Shown: piece after piece, positions 33,098 to 44,514 of the stretch
Numbering within the stretch: the first letter of the stretch is position 1
Layout of the letters: every line of letters starts with the position of its first letter
NCBI GenBank assembly: GCA_003427395.1
Contig: BFEA01000588.1
Span: forward strand, 448,945-512,374
Length of the DNA stretch: 63,430 nt
DNA from: Chara braunii
Taxonomy: Eukaryota; Streptophyta; Charophyceae; Charales; Characeae
Direction of reading: 5' to 3'
The notes under the pieces: model-generated
What the model saw: the letters and a program-made list of their open reading frames with translations, nothing else
The model's database searches: none
What the model was told of the DNA's origin: nothing
Translations under genes and position numbers: made by a program

Positions 33098-34122
33098 ATG
33101 TCAGCCCCCCGTGTATGCTCCAACTGTAACTTGCCTGGGCATTTTGCCCGTGAATATCCTTATCGACAATCATCTTTCTCCAATAATCCAATGTCTTCTG
33201 CCCCTGTTTTTCCTCTGCTCCCTCCTCCCCCTCCTCCCCCTACTAACTCGTCACTCACTCCCAGCAATAGACCTCTCCAGTCACAAAATCCCCTCGTTGC
33301 ACTCCCCCCTCCCCCTTCTCCCTCCACCGGAACTGGTGGTTCTGGACAGTTGGTTCCATGTCAGCCATGGTGCAAACTGAATCAAGAGAAACTGGATAGG
33401 GTTTACGAATTTATGGTTTCAGAACTCGAGGCCAGATTGGAGGCCATTCGACAGAAGGAAAAGCAACTACTTGAAGAAAAGGAAAAATGAGAAATCAAAG
33501 AAATGGAAGGAAAAGTGGTTAAGAAAGCAAAAGAGAGACGATATTTCCAGGAGAGGATTGGCTTGATTGTTGGTACAAAGATCAATGATGCATGTGAGTT
33601 GTTTTTGGGCAGATCTGATGGTGGACGCGAGAGTGATGTGGGAATTGAGCGAGGGAACAGAAGAGCTGAAGTCGACGGATTGCGCCCCAGACAAGACATG
33701 GGTGCGGAGAGGGCGGGAATGGAGAAGCAAGATTGGATGACCTTACTCTTCGACCTTCTCCCCCCAAAAGAACTTCGGAGAGATTGACAGGTAAGGTGGC
33801 GGCTACTGAACGGGCTGAGTTTATCAAAGAAACCAAGAAATCGCTCAAGCGTCTGTGCAAGTGTGGCCTTCAGATACTTTGCGCCAAGGAGGGTATCACG
33901 TTCTCCACTTGTGAACAGGCTATTAATGACATCGCTGAACACCATGCCTCTCTGGCTTTCAACTTTCGACCACCTTGGCGAGGTAAGCAAAAAGTTATGC
34001 CGTCTGAGCAGGGCGCAGACGCCGACGAAGGAAAGGAAGAGGAACGAGAGTCTGCTGAGATTCAAGAGACACAACGTGTCGATCTTGAGCATAATGATGA
34101 GGAGGCCCTTGCAGAAGATTAG
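33098..34122 (+). pseudogene. PLE ORF1: zinc-knuckle and coiled-coil protein, broken
   Basis: Starts at ATG 33098 with SAPRVCSNCNLPGHFAREYP. This is a CCHC knuckle (33116-33157) whose last Cys is Tyr. A Pro-rich linker follows, then Gln/Glu/Lys-rich sequence of coiled-coil type (ELEARLEAIRQKEKQLLEEK) ending at TGA 33488. The reading continues in the 33503-33787 and 33733-34122 frames with Lys/Glu/Arg-rich helical sequence. It resembles nucleic-acid-binding ORF1 or gag-like proteins of non-LTR retroelements. Identity beyond the knuckle is not recognised. Confidence 0.6.
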
Positions 34123-35778
34123 CAGGCTTGCTCGAGCGTACATGATATTTGGCACCTTTTGCTTCGATGTGTTTCTATTAGAAAGACGAAAGAGGCGTTG
34201 CTGGACAACTACCTCTCTTATCTCGTCCGCTCCTTGTTGATCACTCTCATTATTCTTGAACAAATCCCATGGGTTTACAGTTCATTGATTGTCTGACGCA
34301 TCTATTACTATCGGGTTATGACCTATGACGATGTTGTGGACCTCTTATATATTGCCTTATCTCTCCATTCAATAGACATTGCTATATCGGATGTACTACT
34401 AGAACTCTAGAGGTAAGATGGACGGAGCATGTTCGACGGACTCTTGTGCAGGAAACCGGGTACGGATCGTGTAGAAACCATAAGCTTTACAAATGGGTCA
34501 TGAACAGGTATTGAACACTATGTTGCTATAAGTGTCGCTATATATTTCGGAACAGACCTATTGTTGGCAGAAAAGAGGTTCATTAGCCAGGTCTCTCCCT
34601 ATCTCAATTCAAAACCCTCAGCAAAAAGGAGAAAGAAGCCGAGACTTGGGAAAAGGTAAAGGAGGAACCGTGCTAGAAGAATGGATCAAAGCTCTACTAG
34701 TCTGAATCGTTTAACTCAAGGGCCTAGCCGTTTAACTTTTTTCGTTTGTTCTTTCGACACTACATCTATTTCTTTGATTCAAATCTTCAATGAGTGTGTT
34801 CGATTTGGTCTCAAGAGTTTCGTGATGGTTTGTAAAGGAGGAAGTATTCTGGCAGATAATTGGAAGGTTGTCAAGCAAGTATTCAGAGCCTCTGTGTTAT
34901 GTAGCAACTGTGACCAGAATACATGAAAAATTATAAAGCATGTTTGTCTGGTGGCAACACAGTTCTCATAGAATCAGTTGCAAAGTTTGTTCTCGCTCTG
35001 AGTCACTTAAGAAACCGATCTCTCGCTTGCTTAGTCATCCGTATGAGAGGAAGTCACTATATGGATGGACGCTAGACAATTTACTATTTGCATATGATTC
35101 TGTTTGGAATTTCTCAAAAAAATATTCTACACAGTCGCTAAGAGTCATCCTGTCCAATGTAATCCAACAGAGGTTCAGATTTTGTCCCCGGAAACAGCTT
35201 ATTATGAGAATAAGATATTCACATCTGGTCTCAAAATCAGATGTTTGTGCTCTGTGTGTGCGATTGGTTCGCATGTATACTAGTCTGCTACCACTGGCAA
35301 GCATGCTGGCAAGTAGAATGAGCGTCGTCTGACTAAGAACAAAAGTTTGGCTTGCATAATGCATAATTTCCAAGAGTTTTCTCGACAAACTACGGTGTCA
35401 TGTTCCTGTACTCAAATTAGCTCTAGACTTCCACAGCTAAAAACTTCTTTCTCCATATATCGCTCCCTTGCTTTACACTCTTCTTCCCTTGGTTTTCATT
35501 TCGCTGCTCCTTCTCCTTCTCCTTTTTTTTCTCCTTTTTCTTCTTTTTCTTTCTCTTCGTCTCTTTCTTCTCCCCTTTCTTCGTCCCCCTCCTCATATTC
35601 TCCCTCTCCTTCTTCTTCTTCTTCTTCTTTTTCTTCTTTTTCTTTTTCTTTTTCTTCCTTTTCCTTTTCTTCTTTTTCCTCCTCTTCTTCCTCTCTCTCA
35701 CCTATTCTTTCCCCTCATCTACATCCTCGAAGTTCCAACTGTCGTCAACTGACTCTGGTCTTTTCCTTCCCTCCCTAA
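34123..35778. other. PLE internal region without an identifiable gene
   Basis: The best plus frames (34681-34926 and 34940-35332) give unrecognised proteins and may be decayed PLE coding sequence. 35500-35700 is a CT/TTC low-complexity tract, and the Lys-rich ORF on its opposite strand is spurious. Confidence 0.5.
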
Positions 35779-36901
35779 ATGGCCATATCTCCTTCAGATC
35801 CAAGGGATGTAGAGTTTTTGCCTCGTTGGCTGCTCAATTCTCGTAATATTCCTCCCCCTTCCCTTTCTTATAGATCATTTTTCCTACAATCTCAGATTCC
35901 AGATCTCCTCCATCAAATTTCTCGTATACCTCCTTCACTTACATTACCCAACTACATAGCACGCTCCGACTTAGAATCGTGCTTCACTAAATCATTTCAG
36001 ACTTCTCCCACACAAGATCTTTCTTATTTGTGCTCACGACGTTCTGATCTCCACTCCCGTCCCTTTGATCTAGAGAGTGTCACTTTGATTAAGAATCTTT
36101 TTGATGGATTAGTTCTGCCCACTATAGACCATAACCCAGGAGATACTTATTTCTGTTGTGCTTCTATCTGTAAGTCTGGCATGGATTTTCTCTTCTTGAG
36201 CAAACCGGGTTTCAAAGAAGAACGAAGGGTAGTATCGGTAAGGGATACGCTATTCCCAAGTGCGAGGATCAGGGTCCTCCGTAGGCCTATGGGGCCCTGT
36301 TTCCAGCCGTGCCCGCCCTAAGTGAAGGCGGGCCTGGCTTTTTGCAAGAGGCCCTCGACTGTTAATTTCATATTTGGGGTCCAGGCAGTTGCGACGCGCC
36401 AGTTGGTTGAAAGAAACACAGGCCGAGCAACAAAGACATTTCCACGGCCTACCGGGCCTTTCCAAAGAATGCAGGCCCTGGGCGTGATTCGCAGCCTCAT
36501 ACAGAGACAGTTGGGCGCCCAACCGAACGAGGCCCAGCAGCCCAGTAGCTGCTGCATCCAGGCAGCCTCCTGGGGCCTTCCGGAAGCTTCTGGGCCCAGG
36601 CCAGAGCAGCCAGGCTGCTTGAGCAGGCCAATTCTTTCCATAAAGGAAAGAGCTCGGCCCTGGCTGCCTCATTCAGGCACTCGCATGCTGGCGGCAGCGC
36701 TGCTGGAGCTAATGCTTGAAGGCCGCTGCTAGCGCTGAGAGGCGAGGTGCAGCACGTGCAGTCGTGCAGAGGAGGAGGGCGCTGCTGAGGGCAGCGCCAT
36801 AGCCCAGCCACCATAGCTGGTGGGCTTGGACTACAGTGAAGCGCAGGGGTGGTCTTCGGGTCAAAGAGAGGACAGGTGTGGTGTAGTCAGGGGATGAGTG
36901 A

Positions 36902-36934
<33 letters not shown>

Positions 36935-38277
36935 TGAGGGCACATACCTTGTATTGGCGATAGTCTGCATGGGCGACATCTTCAAGTACTTCGGGCTGCC
37001 GCCGATGTCAACAGTTGTATTGTCTTTTTGTAGTCTGTAGTAGCTGTGTAGGAGCAGGATGGGCGCTGAGCGCCAAGTGTGAGTGTGAAGGAACTGGACT
37101 CTTGTGTTGAAGGGAGAAAGTTTGCTCTCCATGAACATTGGTTTTCAGTGCTACGAACTTCCATTGGTGTATTATTGGTGCAATGCTGCTCTCTGGACAC
37201 AGTGTGACTATCTGGCTTTCAATGTGATGGTGTGAACTGGAATTGTCATCTCGCTGTTGCTTATTTTCCTTGCACAAGCACAAAAATATTGAAAAATGGA
37301 GGCCTATATGTCCAACTACTTATGAACCTTCTCTTCAGGCATGCAAGTGAGTCACGTCAACACTTAACTGTCTAATACAACAGCTACCAAAGGATCTGTT
37401 TTAATCTATTTAGCATGAAGGAACCTATTCCGGTTGTTCTCAGGATTAACAAGACACTCTGGGTTAACTGCACTATCATTGCCGTTGGATTTGATGTAAA
37501 AGAAATGTTTTGTAAACTACCACACGATTTAATCCTATAGGCAGTGAGATGGATTATGTATTTCTTCCAACAGCGACGGTTTGAGGGGAGTATGGATTCG
37601 AAAAAAAAGGAAAGGAGCTAAACTTTCCGGTTGTACGTCTATTCCTTGTTTTTCCTTTATCACCTTCTCTGAGATCAGGGACTTCGTTTCCTTCGATCTT
37701 TCTCATACTTACGTCTCTGCGATAGCAAAGATTATGAGGCAGGAAGTAGAAGTAACCATGGGCAAATCCTCCCGTCCTGCCCTCGCTGCTATCCTATGCA
37801 TATACAATGAGTATCATTTCCTAGCCTCCCTTGGAACTGATTGTGCTCTAATTCAGGGAGTACGTCTGCTAGATGATGTCTCCGTCATTGTAAAATACCG
37901 GGTTGATTGCAAGTTGTCAAAGCTGAAGGCTGAGTTCTTACTCACAATTTTCAGGAGCTGCTACGATCATCATCTTACCTTGGAACATACAAGCTCTGGT
38001 AACCAATGGGACTTCCTCGGATGTAGAATCAATCTACTCCCTTGTCGTCTGCACATTTGTTGTTCACCAGTTCATTGAAACCGGGCAGCGCTAGTTGTTT
38101 CATCTGCATTACCAGGCATGACAAGAGTCTGTCTCATTCTCCAGCAAGCAACAAAAGATAGCGGTCATTACATCGTTTCTACATCCGATGAATTTTTTTA
38201 CTACCTTCCCGGCATCCGAACTTAGAATGCGTAGTTATCCTGACAGTATTTTTGATAATGCGATCCGTTTCTTTTCG
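35779..38277 (+). pseudogene. PLE reverse transcriptase ORF, interrupted by solo LTR I and frameshifts
   Basis: The N-terminal part 35779-36260 contains LPTIDHNPGDTYFCC. After the LTR the frame resumes with PKHKNIEKWRPICPT (about 37275-37320). Then come FDVKEMFCKLPHD (RT motif A region, about 37488-37526), VTMGKSSRPALAA (motif B region, near 37758) and VRLLDDVSVIV (catalytic motif C, 37861-37893), followed by FLGCRINLLP. The frame from 37581 to 38078 is open. Upstream pieces need frameshifts and contain stops. The catalytic tetrad is Leu-Leu-Asp-Asp rather than Tyr-x-Asp-Asp. The ORF probably continued into the 3' repeat (FFSVGGYPSNLR). Confidence 0.72.
36257..37278 (+). mobile_element. Solo LTR I (G/F-type) inserted in the PLE RT gene
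   Basis: 1,014 bp from TGCGAGGATC (36261) to CCTTGCA (37274) with 4-bp TSD CAAG on both sides (36257-36260 and 37275-37278). It has TATA-like CCATAAAGG near 36638 and GCCATAGC at 36796 plus a second CCATAGC copy. A (GAT)n run lies at about 36906-36934. No internal region, so it arose by LTR-LTR recombination of a full element. Confidence 0.92.
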
Positions 38278-39549
38278 GTCGGGGGCTACCCTTCGAACCT
38301 TAGGTACCGAACTGCTGCTGGGAGCGACTCGGGTAACGAGAAAACAATGAAACAACGGCGGAACAGCACCCGCACTCGGTACCAGTCCGGTACAGGGTCC
38401 TTGGAAAGGTCTGAATCCCCAAAGGCTCAGCAGGTGATCGGTGCTTTTTCTTATAAGAAAGTGATACGTGGCTTCATCACCCTCTTCTACCAACGCCCCG
38501 TCCGCAGAGGCTGTGGACTCGCAAGATTACATTTCCCTCTTCAGTGACGACCTGTTCTCTCGCTGCTGCTTCACTGCCTATGACGATCTTGTGAGTTCCA
38601 TCGCTTCACATACTCAGCGCTAGTATGGCGCAGGTCCTGCTATCTCCTTGTTGGCTTCTCCGGATGTGCTACCCAGTAGGTGCACAGTCGCATGTGCTAT
38701 TATATCAAAGAAGGATTTGCGCAAGATGAGTTTCCTACCTCCTCTCTCTCCCACCGCTACCGACCCCCTCCGCCCTCTGCCTCTTTTGCACCCCTATTTA
38801 TTCTGTTGGAAGTGTGGTGATAGGTATCTTGAGCTCTTGCTAAGCCCCTGATGAGTACCAGTTTCGATGCTGGTCGAAACATGTAGGGCAAAAGACGAAT
38901 GTTGTCAATTGTCGAGTGCTTGAGGCTACGATGGGCGCTCCCCGCGCCAATAATGGCTGATTGATTCATTGACGATGGTGGATTGTTCTTCTTGAAAAAT
39001 TTTCGTATAATGCCTGTGCGCTTGGACTTCAGGACTTCATCGCGTTGACAGTTCGTTTGCGAGTTTCCTCCCTCTCCAGTCTAGCTCCATCTCTTCCCCA
39101 TTCCCTCCTTATCCTCTTCTTCTTATTCTTCTTCTTCCTTTTCTTCTTCTTTTCTTCTTATTCTTATTCTTCTTCTTCTTCTTCTTCTTCTTCTTTTCTT
39201 CTTCTTCTTCATCTTACCTCTCTTCCCTTACTCCGTCCCCTTCATTTCTCAAGAACCATCTACCTCTCTAGCTTGCCTTCAAGTTACTGTTTACGCAATG
39301 GAATGGTTGGATGTTGTAACGTGGTCCCTTGATTTCCTGATCTTTTGGTTACGAGTCCTGCGTATTTTTGTTGAAAATCTCATATGGTACATTGAGATAT
39401 GCTATTGCTAAATGCCAAAGAGATCATGCTTGGAGACGTGAAAGAGGCAATAGGCGGGATCATTTTCACTGATTCTAGTACACTCACTCTTTCTCTCTCA
39501 TAATGCTGATAGAGACATATGGTTAACCCTATGCTCTAGTACTCTCATT
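38278..39549 (+). repeat. PLE 3' pseudo-LTR
   Basis: The direct repeat of 31575-32803. It includes an intact-looking hammerhead at 38844-38889 and a longer interrupted (TTC)n at about 39116-39206. It overlaps the putative end of the RT ORF. Confidence 0.9.
38844..38889 (+). ncRNA. Hammerhead ribozyme (PLE-type, minimal stem III)
   Basis: Conserved core in order: stem I arm GCCC (38844-38847), CTGATGA (38848-38854), stem II ACCAG/CTGGT flanked by the usual G and C with a loop TTTCGATG, GAAA (38876-38879), a very short stem III (A-U and C-G pairs in ACATGT), the cleavage triplet GTA, then GGGC (38886-38889) closing stem I. Cleavage is predicted after A38885. All invariant core nucleotides are present. 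One unpaired U lies near the base of stem II. PLE ribozymes process tandem or read-through RNAs. Confidence 0.85.
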
Positions 39550-39693
39550 TCTCTCGATTTAAATGCATATTCACACTGACACTTTTTCACTTATTTCTGG
39601 ACAGAACTGTGGCCAGATGCGTATAAGTCCAGCCGTAAATGTGGTCGGGTACATGAGATTGTGGTAATTTGAGTCAGCCCTAAGTGTGGCATA

Positions 39694-39787
<94 letters not shown>

Positions 39788-39977
39788 NNNNNNNNNNNNN
39801 NNNNNNNNNNNNNNNNNNNNNNNNNNNNNNNNNNNNNNNNNNNNNNNNNNNNNNNNNNNNNNNNNNNNNNNNNNNNNNNNNNNNNNNNNNNNNNNNNNNN
39901 NNNNNNNNNNNNNNNNNNNNNNNNNNNNNNNNNNNNNNNNNNNNNNNNNNNNNNNNNNNNNNNNNNNNNNNNNNNNN

Positions 39978-40032
<55 letters not shown>

Positions 40033-40039
40033 CTCGCTG
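39550..40039. other. Unassigned spacer with (GT)n-(GA)n microsatellite and assembly gap
   Basis: 39550-39695 is unique sequence without a supported ORF. (GT)n runs from about 39695 to 39749, then (GA)n, interrupted by 190 Ns at 39788-39977, resuming to about 40031. Element A starts at 40040. ORFs with long Val-Cys or Arg-Glu runs are microsatellite artefacts. Confidence 0.9.
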
Positions 40040-40728
40040 TGCAATGACTTGCTGTTTTCTGGTTGCCTGTAGCCTCTCTCTGTCGAGGCTGTACTATAGG
40101 TAGGACAGATCCGCAATTTTCTTTGGCTGAGGGCTAACCAAGAGACCTATCTGTGAGGGAAATTCGTGAGGGACATATCTGCAAATCCGGGGAAAAATAC
40201 AGGCCCGGTACTAACAGGATTCCCTACAGCTACCCTAACTGTGCATAGCAGGCCCGGGCTACCCTAGGACAGACAGGCCCTAAGGGCCTATTCTGATAGA
40301 CGGTCCTATAGCCTATAGCCGGGTCCGGTAGAGGCCGAGAGGCCGAAACAGAAACGGTACCGGTCGGTCAGTCAGTCCGGTCTAGGTCGAATCTAGGCTA
40401 GTTGTAGTCTATAGATAGATTGGGCACATCGGTTCAGGGCGTTTGGCAGTTGGTACCGAGTACATCGCTGCTGCGCTACGCGTGAACCGGTAGTGGTGAC
40501 GGCTCAGCGTGGAAGGAGACGGGCATAGCCAGACCTCCGGAGTGCAGGCCATAGCTGGGACCTGCGCTGTACTCTGCCAGCGCGCAGGGGCTGACAGAGG
40601 TCTGGGTTATCGAGGTCTGCTGGAGGCGAGAGAGATTGGTGCCCTGCTGGACCCTCCTCCGGAGTGGGGTTCCAGGGGGTTTGCGCTGCAGCCATAGCTG
40701 CAGCTTCTTCATCTCAGAGGTCATCTTC

Positions 40729-42052
40729 TGTTACATGTTGCGCCTGCAACAGGCTGCACGGGCCATTTTCAGGCCCGTGTCATTTTCAGCCTGAAAGCCT
40801 GAAAACGAAGGCTTACAGGCCCCGTGTCAGTTTCAGCCTGAAAGCCTGAAAACCAGGGCCTACAGGCCCCGTGTCTGTTTCAGCCTGACAGCCTGAAACC
40901 AGGGCCTACAGGCCCCGTGTCTGTTTCAGCCTGACAGCCTGAAAACCAGGGCCTATAGGCCCCGTGTTTGTTTCAGCCTGACAGCCTGAAAACAAGGGCC
41001 TATAGGCCCTCAGGCCTTAGCCAGAAGCTACCTGGAAACTTCCCGGAAGCTTCCTCAGACTTTAGCCAGAAGCTACCTGGAAACTTCCGGAAGTTTCCTC
41101 AGGGTCTAGCATGTTTGGACATTGGCAAGGGCAGCCTCCTGGACGGGCCAGCATTATATAAGACCGGCCCGCCCTACAGGCAGAAGCAGGAGGCAGTTGT
41201 AGTCTTCAGGATTCAGCAGCAGCACTCTGGAGGGAGCGCTGCAGGGTAGTAGTAGCGTTAGCTTTTAGTCTTCAGCGCTGGGCGCAGTAGGTAGCTGTAG
41301 TCTCCAGAGCTCGGCGCCATAGCTAGGATAGCACTAGAGAGCGAGAGATTGGGCGGAGGCCAGAGGTACTTACCTGCAGCGCTGTTGCTCCAGCTTCGTC
41401 TTCGAGGTACCTGCAGCACAGCGCCAACATCACAGGTTAGTATCTGGCTCGTAACAGAGAGAGAGAGAGTTCTTCTTCTTCCTCTTCTCAGTCCACCATC
41501 TCCTTCTCCCCCTCTCATCATCTGACTTCACTGCATCTGCAGACTACGAGAGAAGAGAGAAAGAGCTTGGTGACATCGGATCCAGACTCGACTTTTGGAC
41601 TTCCGACATTGCAACGAGGGATTATTTGGGACTTGTGACAAAGACTTGGTGTTGACGACATTCCCATCTCTCTCCCTCCTTTCGTCTGATTCCCTCCTCT
41701 TCGTCCGTGTATGTCTGGACCTGGCGCTTTCTTCCTGTGTACAGCGCCAGGCTCCTTCACACTTGGTGATGGATACGATGCATGTTTGGTCTGCGTTCAA
41801 ACATTGATTGGGCTAGTCATCAGCATTCTAGCAGTCTGCTTCGCTATCTTTTGCTACGTGAATGAGGTCAGTCCCGGTCAGGTCAGGACTTGTATCTAAA
41901 TCTTCCACTGCGCTATTCAGACACCATTATGTATGTATCGGAATGCACATTGCTAGTTGAGATTCCACTTGCACAACATTGTTCATTCAGTCCTTTTTAT
42001 CACATTGCGGATCCTCGGTTATGATGTACATCGCTCATTTGAGCATGTAACA
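40729..42052 (+). repeat. Element B 5' LTR
   Basis: 1,324 bp. U3 holds five 47-bp tandem repeats (40785 to about 41015) and a duplicated CCAGAAGCTACCTGGAAAC block (about 41018-41100). TATA box TATATAAGA at 41155, GCGCCATAGC at 41314, TACTTACCTG at 41367, and a TTCTTC tract near 41471. It ends GAGCATGTAACA. Confidence 0.94.
40785..41015. repeat. 47-bp minisatellite in the B 5' LTR (five units)
   Basis: Units start TTCAGCCTGA at 40785, 40832, 40879, 40925 and 40972. Each carries paired AGCCTGA words and a GGGCCTAYAGGCCC near-palindrome. Located in U3 upstream of the TATA box. Confidence 0.93.
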
Positions 42053-42054
42053 GT

Positions 42055-42070
42055 TGGTATCGGTGCACCG
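42055..42070 (+). promoter_or_regulatory. Element B primer binding site
   Basis: TGGTATCGGTGCACCG lies 2 nt after the 5' LTR. It matches the TGGTATCGGAGC site of C over the first nine bases. Confidence 0.65.
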
Positions 42071-42957
42071 CACGTGAATCACGACAACCTGATCTGACAC
42101 GTGTGCGGGGACTAGGTAGCTGATTAGTCTTTATTGATTGATTAGAACACACTAGTTAGCCCCCAAAATCATGATTTTGACCTTACTGCCGAAAATCGAT
42201 TTTTTTTTTTCTTTCCTTGGATTTTATTTGCTCGCTATTCTGTTGTGGAAAATCGCAATAGCGCAACATCTGAAATTTCCATTTTCGTTTTTCTTCTGAA
42301 AATTCGAAATTTCGTTGTTGAAAATCCGGAATATCTTTCTTTTCGAAAATTTCGATTTCCTGTTGCATTTCCCATTATTTAGAAATCCGGAATATTTTTT
42401 CCGAAAATCGTTTTCTTAAAAACAGTACGGGAAATCCCTCCTGCGGTATTATTTTCCAAACTGCGAATATTCTCATCTGCGAAAATCCGAATACTTGTCA
42501 TTTCGTTTCGGGAATTTTTTTCGCAGTTCTAGGATTCTGTTAGTCAATTCTATAATCATTTGCAGTCTGAAGTCAAATTTTTTTCTCTCTCATTGATCAT
42601 TTCGAACTTCAAGGGAGATTGGGAGACCTACTGAACTTGCAAAAGTCGGGATTCTTATTTTTCTCGAATTTTTTTTTGCAAAGTTCAAACTTTTCTTTTT
42701 TTGATTAGTGGCTCCTTATCTGGGCGATTCTTCCCACCCACCCTCCCCATCTATGTTGTTGCCCCCTCTGACCTTACCTTCTCTACCTATCTCCGGGTAC
42801 CCCCTGCAACGGCATTGGTGAGTCGACACGTCAGCAGACTACGTCAGCAGGACACGCCAACAGACCACATCAGCAGGACACGTCAGCAGGCCACGTCAGC
42901 AGGCCACGTCAGCGGACAGAGCAGGAATACCACGTCAGCAGGCCCCCGGCCTGGTAC
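42071..42957 (+). other. Element B leader with degenerate GAAAATC/CGGAATAT repeats
   Basis: 42170-42690 is AT-rich and full of variants of GAAAATCG, GAAATTTCG and CCGGAATAT in both orientations. No gene. The ORF at 42701-43126 reads through the direct-repeat tract at 42826-42915 and is not the gag frame. Confidence 0.6.
42826..42915. repeat. ACGTCAGCAGG tandem array upstream of B gag
   Basis: About eight 13-15-bp units, variants of CACGTCAGCAGGC, sit just upstream of the gag ATG at 42958. Each complete unit includes ACGTCA, half of a bZIP-type TGACGT site. Confidence 0.85.
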
Positions 42958-44482
42958 ATGCTGTTGCGGGCACAGACAACCGTCATGGACCAGAGGCCCG
43001 GTGAAGCAGATGAGGCCTATCAGGCCCGGATGCTGGCTTGGAGTACCGAGACAAAGAAACAGGCAGATGACGCAGCTGCAGCAGCGAAGAAGAAGGCAGA
43101 GGATGTCGAGCAGGCACGTCTGCTGACACTTGAACAACAGCGCCAGCATGACGAGGCAGCAGCAAGGGCTGCCGATGAAGAAAGGAACCAACGTCGCGAG
43201 AAGATATTTAGCGGAGAGCGGACCTTGCTCACAATGGCAGCGGAATGGCGGACCGAGGCTGAGAATGGCAAGTTGGAGGATTGCGAAAACAAGATTGCTC
43301 TCCTCCTCTAGCATCTCACAGACCTCCTGGCTACATGCATTACGCAGCAGGAGGACATCCACAGCCTCGACGGCTCGCTAACTAAACTACAAAGCCACCT
43401 GCAGCAGCTGGAGCAGCGACCTGTCGCCGCACCCGATGCAAGCTCTTCCAATACCTCCGATCGCCTCGAAGCATTGGAGATGCATGTCGGCCCCCTCCAG
43501 GACGGCGCACAGTTACAGCAGACCGCGACGCAACAATTGCAACAGCGGATCTGTACCACCGCCAATACCTCAAGTTCGGAGCCGCGCGAGACAGCTCCAA
43601 AGTTTGACGGGCAGGAGATCTTCTGCGACTCGATCAAGACAGATCCAATTCCACGGTTCCGCAAGTTCGAGCTCACGCTGCAGCTTCACAACATCAAAGA
43701 ACACAAGCACCACGCATACTTGTACTCTCGCTCAGGGGGCGCGTGCCAGGCTTGGTTGGACAATCTCTTGTCCAAGTACGGAGTGGTAGCTGCCGACTTG
43801 CACACCAAGATCAATTGGGATGATCTGAAGGCGGCGTGGCACAAGCGGTTCCAAGTTGAGCCGCCCGAGATCAAGGCTATGGACAAGCTCATGGTCTTCG
43901 AGCAAGGCACGCTGCCAAGTACCGACTGGATCGCGGAGTACCAACGCTTGACGTCAGTCCCAGACATCCAGATGGGCTTCAAAGCCATACGCCGCTACTT
44001 CATTTCAAGGTCATGTCCGGCATTAAGCAATGCCCTCACTCATGTCGAGGACACCTTGACGACGACGGCGGAACTTTTTGACAAGGGCGCAGATCATGAT
44101 TACGAACAAGGAAGCTAAGAACCTCCGTTCGTCTGCATCAGGCCCGAGCAGGGACCAGCATCGGCCAAGAGTGGCTGTGGTCGCAGCGGCAACGCCGTTT
44201 GACCAAACCAGCGAGGCTGTGTCTGCCAGTGAAAGAGACAGACTCGCAACCGCTTGGGAAGGTGGCTGCCCCGGCAGAGGCCGAGGACGCGGCAAGACGA
44301 AGACACACACCGAATCTAGCCCCGGGCCCGGTGCAGCAGCTCCAGCCCCTTGGTCCCAATACGACATCTCCGAGCAAGCCTTCAAGGCGCGCACGAGATT
44401 CCACTATTGCCTATGGTGCAACAGTGATCTTCATCAGACACCGGTCTGCCCATTGAAAGGCAAGGGCAAACAGGGAAACTGA
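42958..44482 (+). pseudogene. Element B gag
   Basis: Frame from ATG 42958: coiled-coil region rich in Ala, Gln, Glu and Lys (RARLAWSTETKK-like), with TAG at 43309-43311. It then reopens through LQSHLQQLEQRP and the capsid-like KFDGQEIFCDSI, QAWLDNLLSKYGV, DDLKAAWHKRF and STDWIAEYQRL to about 44100. A frameshift near 44100 leads to the basic and zinc-knuckle part (GCPGRGRGRGK; CLWCNSDLHQTPVC at 44408-44449). It ends at TGA 44480-44482, directly after a slippery heptamer. Confidence 0.88.
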
Positions 44483-44514
44483 GCACCGCCGAGAGTGACT
44501 CGACAACACTCTCG
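44473..44514 (+). promoter_or_regulatory. -1 ribosomal frameshift signal at the gag/pol border of element B
   Basis: GGGAAAC (44473-44479) in gag phase is immediately followed by the gag stop TGA. After a 10-nt spacer comes a perfect 8-bp stem CGAGAGTG/CACTCTCG (44490-44497 with 44507-44514) and a 9-nt loop. The -1 frame continues GKLSTAE and TPPEPVSL, matching the -1 frame of element C. Confidence 0.82.

Larger units (their letters stand above)
31575..39549 (+). mobile_element. Penelope-like retroelement (PLE) with long direct terminal repeats, split by solo LTR I
   Basis: Two direct copies of a 1.2-1.3 kb sequence (31575-32803 and 38278-39549) flank a region encoding a CCHC-type protein and an RT unlike the Ty3 ones. 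The terminal repeats contain a hammerhead ribozyme motif, a feature established for PLE pseudo-LTRs, and the RT frame appears to run into the 3' repeat, also usual for PLEs. No GIY-YIG endonuclease is recognised. Solo LTR I (36261-37274) interrupts the RT ORF. Classification rests on the ribozyme, repeats and RT motifs together. A different non-Ty3 retroelement class is the main alternative. Confidence 0.72.

Noticed and set aside
35423-35752. Lys-rich minus-strand and Leu/Ser-rich plus-strand ORFs
   Set aside because: Low-complexity TTC/CT tract in the PLE interior.
39684-40116. ORFs with Val-Cys, Arg-Glu and Leu-Ser repeats
   Set aside because: Translations of the (GT)n and (GA)n microsatellites and the N gap.
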